42,121 nt of DNA from NCBI RefSeq assembly GCF_011772445.1, contig NZ_WVZN01000050.1, forward strand, positions 327 to 42,447, given 5' to 3'. Numbering within the stretch: position 1 is the first letter of the stretch; each line of letters begins with the position of its first letter. The notes under the pieces are model-generated. The model had not been told where the DNA came from and ran no database searches. It saw only the letters and a list, made by a program, of their open reading frames with translations. The position numbers and the translations under genes were made by a program. Positions 10,840 to 18,934 of this stretch are shown one piece after another. Origin of the DNA: Hydrogenophaga sp. (GTDB lineage: Bacteria > Pseudomonadota > Gammaproteobacteria > Burkholderiales > Burkholderiaceae_C).

Positions 10840-12192
10840 TCAGGCGGTCGCCAACGTGGGTACCCCGGCCAGCGTCTTGTCGATCGCACGGCGCAGGCGT
10901 TGCACGATCTGGGCCAGCTCATCGGGCGTGCTGACGAAGGGGGGTGCCAGCAGGATGTGGTCGCCGCAGCGGCCGTCCACCGAGCCACCGGCCGGATAGC
11001 ACATCAGCCCTTCCGCCATGGCGGCGCGCTTGATGCGCGCGTGCAGCTTCAATGCCGGATCGAACCACTGCTTGCTGGCGCGGTCCGCCACCAGCTCGAT
11101 GCCCCAGAACAGGCCGCGGCCGCGCACGTCGCCCACATGGGGGTGATCGCCGAAGGCCTCCTGGAACAGCGCCTGCAATTGCGCACCACGTTCGCGCACC
11201 TGGGCGAGCAGGCCGTCGCGCTGGATGACCCGCTGCACCGCCAGCGCGGCCGCGCAGGCCACGGCGTGGCCCAGGTAGGTGTGCCCGTGCTGGAACAGCC
11301 CGCTGCCCTGGCGAAAGGTCTCGACGATGCGGCTTTGCGCCAGCACCGCACCGATGGGCTGGTACCCGCCCCCCAGGCCTTTGGCGATGGTCATCAGGTC
11401 GGGCACCACGCCTTCCTGTTCGCAGGCGTGCAGCGTGCCGGTGCGGCCCATGCCGCACATCACCTCGTCCAGGATCAGCAGGATGCCGTGGCGGTCGCAC
11501 AGCTCGCGCACGCCCTTGAAGTAGCCGGGCACGGGCGTGAGCACGCCCGCCGTGGCGCCGCCCACGGTTTCGGCCACGAAGGCGATGACCTTGTCGCCGC
11601 CCAGGCGTTCGATGGTGGCCTCGAGCTCTGCCACCAGGCGCTGGCCGTACTGCTCGGCGGTTTCGTCGGCGCGCCTGTCGCGGTATTCATAGCAGGGCGA
11701 GACGTGCTCCACCTCGATGAGCAAGGGCTTGAACTGCTCGCGCCGCCAGGCGTTGCCACCCACGGCCAGCGCGCCCAGGGTGTTGCCGTGGTAGCTCTGG
11801 CGGCGCGCGATGAAGTGCTCGCGCTGTGGCTGGCCGATCTCCACGAAGTACTGGCGCGCCATCTTGAGGGCGGCCTCCACGGCCTCGGAGCCGCCACTGA
11901 CGAAGTAGACGTTGCTCATGCCGGCGGGCGCGGTGTCGATCAGGGTGTCGGCCAGTTCTTCCGCCACAGCCGTGGTGAAGAAGCTGGTGTGCGCGTAGGC
12001 CAATTGATCCAGTTGCCTGTGCATGGCCGCGATCACGTCCGGGTGGCCGTGCCCCAGGCAGGAGACGGCCGCACCGCCCGAGGCGTCGAGGTAGGTCTTG
12101 CCCTGGCTGTCGGTGAGCGTGATGCCTTGGCCGCTGACGGCGACGGGCATGTCCTGGAGCAACTGGCGATGGAAGACGTGGCTGGCTTGCAT
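10840..12192 (-). CDS. Class III aminotransferase (PLP-dependent)
   Basis: This 450-residue fold-type I enzyme moves an amino group between an amine or amino acid and a keto acid. The PLP-binding Lys is in MTIAKGLGGGYQPIG. The Asp that contacts the pyridine nitrogen is in ILLILDEVMCGMGRTG. YFVSGGSEAVEAALKMAR is the phosphate-binding region. Length is normal. NCBI-style naming would be 'aspartate aminotransferase family protein', which does not fix the substrate; omega-amino acids or D-amino-acid-related substrates are possible. It is divergent from the FAD dehydrogenase at 12380 and lies upstream of the TRAP unit on the same strand, with a 157-nt gap. Confidence 0.93.
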   Translation of the reverse strand: MQASHVFHRQLLQDMPVAVSGQGITLTDSQGKTYLDASGGAAVSCLGHGHPDVIAAMHRQLDQLAYAHTSFFTTAVAEELADTLIDTAPAGMSNVYFVSGGSEAVEAALKMARQYFVEIGQPQREHFIARRQSYHGNTLGALAVGGNAWRREQFKPLLIEVEHVSPCYEYRDRRADETAEQYGQRLVAELEATIERLGGDKVIAFVAETVGGATAGVLTPVPGYFKGVRELCDRHGILLILDEVMCGMGRTGTLHACEQEGVVPDLMTIAKGLGGGYQPIGAVLAQSRIVETFRQGSGLFQHGHTYLGHAVACAAALAVQRVIQRDGLLAQVRERGAQLQALFQEAFGDHPHVGDVRGRGLFWGIELVADRASKQWFDPALKLHARIKRAAMAEGLMCYPAGGSVDGRCGDHILLAPPFVSTPDELAQIVQRLRRAIDKTLAGVPTLATA

Positions 12193-12261
12193 GGTGGGTG
12201 GGTGGCGGTGGGGGAATGCGCCAGTCTAGGCAAGCGCCCGCACCTGTCCACATGCTTTTAT

Positions 12262-12302
12262 CGGCCCGGCCCATGCCTTCAGGTTATGCCCCTGCCGGGC
12301 CG
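12262..12302. repeat. Long-stem inverted repeat in the divergent intergenic region
   Basis: CGGCCCGGC and GCCGGGCCG form a perfect 9-bp stem around a 23-nt loop containing a direct ATGCC repeat. It lies between the aminotransferase and the FAD dehydrogenase starts and may be a 5' leader structure or part of the operator region. Confidence 0.4.
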
Positions 12303-12303
12303 G

Positions 12304-12322
12304 CCATGAGTTCCGGTCATGG
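12304..12322. promoter_or_regulatory. Candidate operator palindrome
   Basis: CCATGA-N7-TCATGG is a perfect 19-bp dyad in the 187-nt divergent promoter region of the aminotransferase and DadA-like genes. It is a plausible regulator site. Which regulator binds is unknown; the LysR at 13665-14564 is the nearest candidate, but the dyad is not an obvious T-N11-A box. Confidence 0.35.
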
Positions 12323-12379
12323 GTGATGCCCCGGTCTGCATTTCACAGGGCCCTCGCGCCTGCCTACAGTGCGGCCATC

Positions 12380-13705
12380 ATGCACAACCCCCCTGCCCTT
12401 TCCCTGCGCCCGCCCGGCGCGCGCCGCGTGGCCGTGCTGGGCGCCGGCATCGTCGGCCTGACCACCGCCTGGCAATTGCAGCGCGACGGTTTCGAGGTCA
12501 CCGTGATCGACCGCCAGCACCCCGGCCAGGGCGCCAGCTTCGGCAACGGCGCGCAGCTCAGCTACGCGTACGTGCAGCCGCTGGCAGACCCCTCGATCTG
12601 GGCGCAACTGCCCAAGCTGCTGCTGTCACGCGAATCGCCTTTCTCGTTGCGCCTGCGCCTGGACCCGGCGCAGTGGGCCTGGGGGCTGCGCTTCCTGGCC
12701 GCCTGCCGCGCCGACGTGTCGGCGCGCAGCACCGCCACCCTGCTCGCCCTGGCCGAGGAAAGCCGCGAGGCGCTGCAACGGCTGCTGGCCGACACGCGCG
12801 CCGATTGCGACTTCAGCGCCAGCGGCAAGCTGGTGATGTACGGCAGCGAGGCCTCGTTCGCCGCCGCGCGGCAGCAGCTCGACCTGCAGCGCGCGCTCGG
12901 CGGCGCCGAGCAGCACGCGCTGTCGTTGGCCGAGTGCTTGAGCATCGAACCCGCGCTGGCCGGCAGCGCCGCGCGCTACGTGGGCGGCATCCACACGCCG
13001 GGCGAATGCGCGGCCGACTGCGCCCGGCTGTGCGACGCCCTGCACGGCGCCCTGCAGGCGCGTGGCGTGCGCTTCGTGCTCGGCGCGCCGCTGGGCGCGC
13101 TGCGGCGCGAGGGCGATCGCCTGGTGGCCGCGCAGGCGGGCGGTGACTGGATCGAAGCGGACCATTTCGTGGCCGCCCTGGGCACCGGCGTGGCCGCCTT
13201 CGCGCGCCAGTTGGGCGCCCGCTTCCCCGTGTACCCGCTCAAGGGCTACAGCCTCACGCTGGATGTGCCGGCCAGCGGCGGCCTGGCGCCGAACGTGAGC
13301 GTGACCGACGCGCAGCGCAAGGTGGTGTTCGCGCGCCTGGGCCAGCGCCTGCGCGTGGCCGGGCTGGCCGAACTCGCGGGCCACGACACGCGCGTCGAGT
13401 CCCACCGAGTGGAGCAGTTGCGGCGCGCCGCGCGTGAGGTCTTCCCCCTGGCCTGCGCCGGCACCGAGGCCCGCCCCTGGGCCGGTCTGCGCCCCGCCAC
13501 GCCCACAGGCGTGCCCATCATCGGCCGCGTGGACGGCGCGCCCGCCAACCTGCTGTTCAACGCCGGACATGGCGCCCTGGGCTTCACACTGGCCGCCGGC
13601 AGCGCGCGGCGCGTGTCGCGCCAGCTCCAGGGTGCGGCGGAACAAAGCCGCGGCGCCCCCGTGCTCACCCGATCTGCTGCAAGGCCTGCTGAACACAGCG
13701 CGTGA
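12380..13705 (+). CDS. FAD-dependent oxidoreductase, D-amino acid dehydrogenase (DadA)-like
   Basis: This 441-residue flavoprotein probably oxidises a D-amino acid or related secondary amine to an imine and passes electrons to the membrane quinone pool. The N-terminal Rossmann motif is VAVLGAGIVGLTTAW followed by the acidic end of strand 2 (VTVIDR). GASFGNGAQLSYAYVQPLADP is the DadA-type FAD/active-site region, and the C-terminal GLRPATPTGVPIIG and NLLFNAGHGALGFTLA are typical of the family. I chose the ATG at 12380; no clear ribosome-binding site precedes it, so a leaderless message is possible. Its 3' end overlaps the convergent LysR gene by 41 nt. Confidence 0.9.
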   Translation: MHNPPALSLRPPGARRVAVLGAGIVGLTTAWQLQRDGFEVTVIDRQHPGQGASFGNGAQLSYAYVQPLADPSIWAQLPKLLLSRESPFSLRLRLDPAQWAWGLRFLAACRADVSARSTATLLALAEESREALQRLLADTRADCDFSASGKLVMYGSEASFAAARQQLDLQRALGGAEQHALSLAECLSIEPALAGSAARYVGGIHTPGECAADCARLCDALHGALQARGVRFVLGAPLGALRREGDRLVAAQAGGDWIEADHFVAALGTGVAAFARQLGARFPVYPLKGYSLTLDVPASGGLAPNVSVTDAQRKVVFARLGQRLRVAGLAELAGHDTRVESHRVEQLRRAAREVFPLACAGTEARPWAGLRPATPTGVPIIGRVDGAPANLLFNAGHGALGFTLAAGSARRVSRQLQGAAEQSRGAPVLTRSAARPAEHSA

Positions 13706-14564
13706 ACGCGCGCGCCACCACCGAATGCGGCCGCGCAGTGGGGCGCAGCATGTGCACCATGGTCAGCATCGCGGGTTCGAACGGCAGCACGTCCACGCGC
13801 GTGCGATCGGCCGAGGTCGCCGTGCAGCCCTCCACCAGGGCCACGCCCACGCCATGCTGCGCCAGGGCCAGGGCCACGTGGTAGGTCTGCACGGTCATGA
13901 TGGGGCGCAGGTCCACGCCGTGGTCGCGCATGGCGTGCGAAAGCTGCACACCCAGGGGGTCCTGCCCGTCCAGGGCGATCACGGGCAGCCGGGCGAGCTG
14001 CGCCCAGCCGATGCCGCCGGCCTTGAGCGCGCGCGCCGGCAGCATGCCCTTGGGCGCCACCACCATCACGCGGCGCTCACCCAGGCGCTCCTGCACCAGG
14101 GCCGGGTGGGTGCCGGGGTTGAAGACGTAGCCCACGTCGGCCTCCTGCAGGGCCAGGGCGGAGACGATCTGCACCGAATGCAGCGCCTGGTGGTGCACCA
14201 GCACGTCGGGGTGCTTCTCGCGGAACAGGCGCATGGCGCGCGGCAGCACCTCGTAGCTCAGGCCCAGCACCGTGAGCACGCGCAGTTCGCCGTGGGTGCG
14301 GCCGGCCTTGAGGCTGGTGGCCAGGCGCTGCACCTCGTCGAGCTGGGCGAACAGGCGCTCGATGTGCGGGTACAGGGTCTGCGCCTCGGTGGTGGGCACC
14401 AGGCGCCCGCCGGCCCGCTGGAACAGCGGAAAGCCCAGTTGCAGCTCGGCGTGCTGCAAGGTGCGGCTCACGGCGGGCTGGGTGACGTTGATCATGCGGG
14501 CCGCGGCGCTCACGCTGCCGGTGAGCATGACGGCGTTGAAAACCTCGATGTGGCGCAGGCGCAT
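13665..14564 (-). CDS. LysR-family transcriptional regulator
   Basis: This 299-residue protein has an N-terminal winged helix-turn-helix (residues 1-60; SVSAAARMINVTQPAVSRTL is the helix-turn-helix) and a C-terminal co-inducer domain. The start MRLRHIEVFNAVMLTGSV resembles the OccR/NocR branch that senses amino-acid derivatives, but that assignment is only by eye. It overlaps the 3' end of the DadA-like gene convergently and sits 37 nt downstream of the RND pump gene on the same strand. It could control either; amino-acid sensing favours the DadA/aminotransferase locus. Confidence 0.93.
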   Translation of the reverse strand: MRLRHIEVFNAVMLTGSVSAAARMINVTQPAVSRTLQHAELQLGFPLFQRAGGRLVPTTEAQTLYPHIERLFAQLDEVQRLATSLKAGRTHGELRVLTVLGLSYEVLPRAMRLFREKHPDVLVHHQALHSVQIVSALALQEADVGYVFNPGTHPALVQERLGERRVMVVAPKGMLPARALKAGGIGWAQLARLPVIALDGQDPLGVQLSHAMRDHGVDLRPIMTVQTYHVALALAQHGVGVALVEGCTATSADRTRVDVLPFEPAMLTMVHMLRPTARPHSVVARAFTRCVQQALQQIG

Positions 14565-14601
14565 GGGCCGCTATTGTGCTCGGCCCGCGCCCCTGCGCTC
14601 T

Positions 14602-17600
14602 TCAGGGCGCCGCGTGCCCCGTGGCGGCCGGTAGCGATGCGCCTGGCGGCGCGGCAGGCGGCATGGACACGTCGCGCCGGTGGAAGAGCTTCGCGAACCA
14701 CAGCGACACGTCGTCCACGATGGTGAACACCGCCGGGATCACCAGCAGGCTCAGGAAGGTGGAGGTGATCAGCCCGCCGATCACCGACACCGCCATCGGC
14801 GAACGGAAGCTGCTGTCGGCCGAGCCCCAGCCCACGGCGATGGGCAGCATGCCCGCGCCCATGGCGATGGTGGTCATGACGATGGGCCGCGCGCGCTTGT
14901 GGCAGGCGTCCAGGATCGCGTCCAGGCGCGTCATGCCGTGCTGGCGCCTGGCTTCGATGGCGTATTCCACGAGCAGGATGGAGTTCTTCGTCGCCACGCC
15001 CATCAGCATGATCAGACCGATCAACGAAGGCATCGAGAAACTCTTGTTCGCGATCAGCAGCGCCACGAAGGCCCCGCCCAGCGACAGCGGCAGCGCCGCC
15101 AGGATGGTCATGGGGTGCAGGAAGGCCTTGAACAGCAGCACCAGCACGATGTAGATGCACAGCACGCCGGTGAGCATGGCCAGGCCGAAGCTGGCGAACA
15201 GCTCGCCCTGCACTTCGGCATCGCCGATCTCCAGCACCGACACGCCCGGTGGCAGGTTGCGCAGGCTGGGCAGCTTCTCCACCGCGGCCTTCATGTCGCC
15301 GAGCGCGATGCCCGCGAGCTCGACCTCGAAGTTGATGTTGCGCGAGCGGTCGTAGCGGTCGATCACGGCCGGGCCGCCACCGAACTCCAGCGAGGCCACC
15401 TGCCCCAGCATCACCTGGCCGCGCGCGCCAGGCACGGCCAGGCGACGCAGGACGTCCAGGTCGTGGCGCGCGCCCTCGTCGAGCTTGACCACGATGGGGA
15501 TCTGCCGCTGCGGCAGGTTCATCTTGGGCAGCAGGTTGTCGTAGTCGCCCACCGTGGCGATGCGCAGCGTCTCGGCGATGGCCGAACTGGTGACGCCGAG
15601 CTCGGCCGCGCGCGCCAGGTCGGGCGTGACGATGATCTCGGTGCGCACCAGCGCGGCGGTGGACTGGATGCTGCCCACGCCGCGGATGGTGCGCAGGTCG
15701 CGCTCGACCGCGCGCGCGGCCGTGGCCATCGCGTGCGCGTCGGTGCCGGTGAGCGTGAGGATGTATTTCTCGCCTGAGCCGCCCAGGCCCACCTTGCTGC
15801 GCACGCCGGGCAGGTGGGACATGGCGTCGCGGATCTGGTTTTCGATGCCCTGCTTGCGCGGGCGCTCGCTGCGCGGGTCGAGCTGGATGGTGAGCGCGGC
15901 CTTGCGCGACTCGGCCGCCCCCTGGGGCGCGAACGGGTCGGTGCCGGCCGTGCCCGAGCCGATGGTGGTGTAGACCGAGCGCACATGTGGCACGGCCGCC
16001 ACCAGCAGGCGCGCGCGCTCGGCCGTGGCGATGGTCTGCTCCAGCGTGGCGCCGGGCGGCAGTTCCAGGAACACCTGGGTTTGCGAGTTGTCGTCCGGCG
16101 GCACGAAACCCTGCGGCAGCAGCGGGATCAGCATGAGCGAGCCGATGAAGAACAGGCCGGCACCGAAGCTGGTGATCCAGCGGTGGCGGATGCACCAGCG
16201 CGCCCAGTTCTGGTAGCGGTCGAGCCAGGCTGGCTCGTTCTGGTTTTGCGACCAGCGCCAGAGGCCGCGCGTGACCGGGTTGGTGTCCATCCACCGCGGC
16301 ATGTCCTTCTGCACGAAAGGCTTGAGCAGGTAGGCCGCCATCATGGGCGTGAGCGCACGCGCCACCACCAGCGAGGCGAACACCGCCAGCGCGGCCGTCC
16401 AGCCGAACTGCTTGAAGAACTTGCCCGGGATGCCGGCCATGAAGGCCGTGGGCAGGAACACCGCGATCAGGGTGAAGGTGGTGGCGATCACCGCGAGACC
16501 GATCTCGTCGGCCGCCTCCATGGCGGCCTGGTACGGCGTCTTGCCCATGCGCATGTGGCGCACGATGTTCTCCACCTCGACGATGGCGTCGTCCACCAGG
16601 ATGCCGATCACCAGCGACATGGCCAGCAGCGTGACCACGTTGATGGTGAAGCCCATGTAGTACATGCCGATGAAGGCCGGGATGGCCGACAGCGGCAGCG
16701 CCACGGCCGACACCACGGTGGCGCGGAAGTCGCGCAGGAACAGCCAGACGACCAGCACGGCCAGGATGGCGCCCTCGTACAGCAGGGTCATGGAGGCGTC
16801 GAATTCCTCCTTCACCGGCGTGACGAAGTCGAAGGACTCGGTGATGTGCAGGTCGGGCCGCTGCGCGCGCAACTGCTCCAGCTTGGCGCGCACGCCATCA
16901 CCCACCTCGATTTCGCCGGCCCCGCGGCTGCGCGCGATCTCGAAACCCACCACGGGTTGGCCGTCCAGGAAGGCCGCGGCCGTGGGCTCGGCAATGGTGT
17001 CGCGCACCTCGGCGATCTGGTCCAGGCGGATGTAGCGGCCATCGCTCAGCGCCACCTGCATGCCCGCCAGCGCCTCGGCCGAGGCCAGTTGCGACAAGGT
17101 GCGCAGCGGCTGCTGGCTGCCGCCCAGGTCCACGCGGCCGCCGGCGCTCTCGATCTGCACCTTGGCGAGCTGGCGCGAGACGTCGGTGGCGGTGGCGCCC
17201 AGGGCCTGCAGCTTCAGGGGATCGAGCAGCACCTGCACCTCGCGGTCGACGCCGCCCACGCGGTTGACCGCGCCCACGCCAGGCACGGACAGCAGCAGCT
17301 TGGACACGTCGTTGTCCACGAACCAGGACAGGGCCTCGGCGTCCATCTTGTCGGACGCGACCGTGAAGGCCAGCACCGCGCCGCCGGCGAGCTCCACCTT
17401 GTTGACGATGGGGTCGCGCAGGTCGGTGGGCAGGTCGCTGCGCACCTTGGCCACGGCGGAGCGCACGTCGTCCAGCGCCTGCTGCGTGTCCTTCTCGATG
17501 CGGAACTCCACGGTGAGCGAGACCGTGCCGTCCTGCACCTTGGTGTAGATGTGCTTGAGCCCCTGCAGCGAGGCCAGGCTGTTCTCGATGATGCGCGCGA

Positions 17601-17787
17601 CGTCGTTCTCGAGCTGGTTGGGCGAGGCGCCCGGCAGGGACGCCACCACGGTGATGGTGGGCAGGTCCAGGTCCGGGAAGTTCTGCACCTTCATCTGCTT
17701 GAAGGAGAACAGGCCCGCCAGCGTGAGCATGACGAACAGCATCGCCGCCGGAATGGGGTTGCGAATCGACCACGCGGAGACGTTCAT
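14602..17787 (-). CDS. RND efflux transporter, inner-membrane pump subunit (AcrB/HAE1-like)
   Basis: This 1061-residue proton-driven pump exports drugs or other amphiphilic compounds. TM1 begins at residue 8 (IRNPIPAAMLFVMLTLAG), and the porter-domain start is NFPDLDLPTITVVASLPGASP. The proton-relay Asp pair is in VIGILVDDAIVEVEN, and the partner Lys is in MGVATKNSILLVEYA. These match the HAE1 group rather than the metal-exporting CzcA group, which has a different TM4 motif. The ATG follows the fusion-protein stop by 1 nt, so the two are tightly coupled. Length is normal. The substrate is not predictable. Confidence 0.96.
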   Translation of the reverse strand: MNVSAWSIRNPIPAAMLFVMLTLAGLFSFKQMKVQNFPDLDLPTITVVASLPGASPNQLENDVARIIENSLASLQGLKHIYTKVQDGTVSLTVEFRIEKDTQQALDDVRSAVAKVRSDLPTDLRDPIVNKVELAGGAVLAFTVASDKMDAEALSWFVDNDVSKLLLSVPGVGAVNRVGGVDREVQVLLDPLKLQALGATATDVSRQLAKVQIESAGGRVDLGGSQQPLRTLSQLASAEALAGMQVALSDGRYIRLDQIAEVRDTIAEPTAAAFLDGQPVVGFEIARSRGAGEIEVGDGVRAKLEQLRAQRPDLHITESFDFVTPVKEEFDASMTLLYEGAILAVLVVWLFLRDFRATVVSAVALPLSAIPAFIGMYYMGFTINVVTLLAMSLVIGILVDDAIVEVENIVRHMRMGKTPYQAAMEAADEIGLAVIATTFTLIAVFLPTAFMAGIPGKFFKQFGWTAALAVFASLVVARALTPMMAAYLLKPFVQKDMPRWMDTNPVTRGLWRWSQNQNEPAWLDRYQNWARWCIRHRWITSFGAGLFFIGSLMLIPLLPQGFVPPDDNSQTQVFLELPPGATLEQTIATAERARLLVAAVPHVRSVYTTIGSGTAGTDPFAPQGAAESRKAALTIQLDPRSERPRKQGIENQIRDAMSHLPGVRSKVGLGGSGEKYILTLTGTDAHAMATAARAVERDLRTIRGVGSIQSTAALVRTEIIVTPDLARAAELGVTSSAIAETLRIATVGDYDNLLPKMNLPQRQIPIVVKLDEGARHDLDVLRRLAVPGARGQVMLGQVASLEFGGGPAVIDRYDRSRNINFEVELAGIALGDMKAAVEKLPSLRNLPPGVSVLEIGDAEVQGELFASFGLAMLTGVLCIYIVLVLLFKAFLHPMTILAALPLSLGGAFVALLIANKSFSMPSLIGLIMLMGVATKNSILLVEYAIEARRQHGMTRLDAILDACHKRARPIVMTTIAMGAGMLPIAVGWGSADSSFRSPMAVSVIGGLITSTFLSLLVIPAVFTIVDDVSLWFAKLFHRRDVSMPPAAPPGASLPAATGHAAP

Positions 17788-17788
17788 G

Positions 17789-18934
17789 TCACTGCACCAC
17801 TTTCACGAGGTCGCCCTCGTTCAGGAAACCCGCGCCCTGCACCGCCACGGACGCGTCTTCCTTCAGCCCTTCGAGGATCTCCACCCGCTCGCCCACGCGG
17901 CGGCCGGTGCGAACCTTGAGCTGGCTGGCGCGGCTCTGGTCGTCGATGGCGAAGACATAGTTGCTGCCGTCGCGCACCACCACCGACTGGCTGGGCACGG
18001 TGAGCGCCTCGCTTTGCCCCAGGTCGAAGCTGCCGTGGGCGAAGGTGTTGGCCTTGAGTTCGGCGTGGCGCGGCAGGTCCACGAAGACGAGGATGTTGCG
18101 GGTCTGCGGGTCGGCGCTGGGCGCGATGGCGCGCACCTTGCCCTGCACCTCGCGGCCGGTGGCGGCCGTCACGGCCACGGTCTGGCCGATCCTGATGCGG
18201 TCGACTTCGCTGGGCGTGACCTCGCCGCGCCACTCCAGGCGCCCCTGCCGCACCAGGCGGAACAGCTCCTGCCCCGCAGCCACCACGGCGCCCACGGTCG
18301 CCCCGCGCGCGGAGATCACCCCGTCGTCGGGGGCCAGCACGCGGGTGTTGCCCAGGCGCACCTCGGTGGCGCCGAGCGCGGCCTTGGCGGCTTCCCACTG
18401 CGCCAGTGCGACCTTCTCCTGCGTGAGGTACTGCGCCACCTGCGACTTCGACAGCGCACCGGTGTTCTCGATGGCGCGCGCGCGGTCGGCGTCGGCCTTG
18501 GCGTTCTGGTAGCTGGCCTCGGCCTGCATCAGGCTGGCGCGCGCCTGCAGGGTGTCGGCCTGGGTGGTTTCGCGCACGAATTCGGCCAGCACCTGGCCCT
18601 TGCGCACCTGATCGCCCACGTTCACGTTGACCGTGGACAGGCGCAGGCCGTTGACCTCGGCGCCCACGCTGGCCTCTTGCCAGGCGGCGATGTTGCCGTT
18701 GGCCTGCAGGCGGATGGGCAGCGACTCGCGCTGGGGCTTGGTCACGGTGACGGTGAGCGCCGGCCGGGGCTGCTCGCCCTCGGCCGGGGCAGCGGCGTTC
18801 GCGCCGTTGTTGGCCGCGGCCGGCGCTTCATCGGATGGCCGCAGCAGCAGCCAGGCGGCCAGCGCGAGGATGACAAGGGCGAGTGCGGCCAGGGGCCAGA
18901 ACCAGCGGCGCCGGGGGGTGGAGTGGGCGTTCAT
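17789..18934 (-). CDS. RND efflux periplasmic adaptor (membrane fusion protein)
   Basis: This 381-residue HlyD/AcrA-type adaptor links pump and outer-membrane channel. An N-terminal hydrophobic anchor (FWPLAALALVILALAAWLLL) follows a basic start and has no lipobox. The lipoyl half-motifs are EASVGAEVNGLRLSTVNVNVGDQVRKGQ and VLAPDDGVISARGATVGAVV, separated by a coiled-coil hairpin (QARASLMQAEASYQNAKADA). The start ATG overlaps the stop of the outer-membrane factor gene (ATGA), and its stop lies next to the pump ATG. The Ala/Pro/Asn-rich linker after the anchor is typical. Confidence 0.95.
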   Translation of the reverse strand: MNAHSTPRRRWFWPLAALALVILALAAWLLLRPSDEAPAAANNGANAAAPAEGEQPRPALTVTVTKPQRESLPIRLQANGNIAAWQEASVGAEVNGLRLSTVNVNVGDQVRKGQVLAEFVRETTQADTLQARASLMQAEASYQNAKADADRARAIENTGALSKSQVAQYLTQEKVALAQWEAAKAALGATEVRLGNTRVLAPDDGVISARGATVGAVVAAGQELFRLVRQGRLEWRGEVTPSEVDRIRIGQTVAVTAATGREVQGKVRAIAPSADPQTRNILVFVDLPRHAELKANTFAHGSFDLGQSEALTVPSQSVVVRDGSNYVFAIDDQSRASQLKVRTGRRVGERVEILEGLKEDASVAVQGAGFLNEGDLVKVVQ

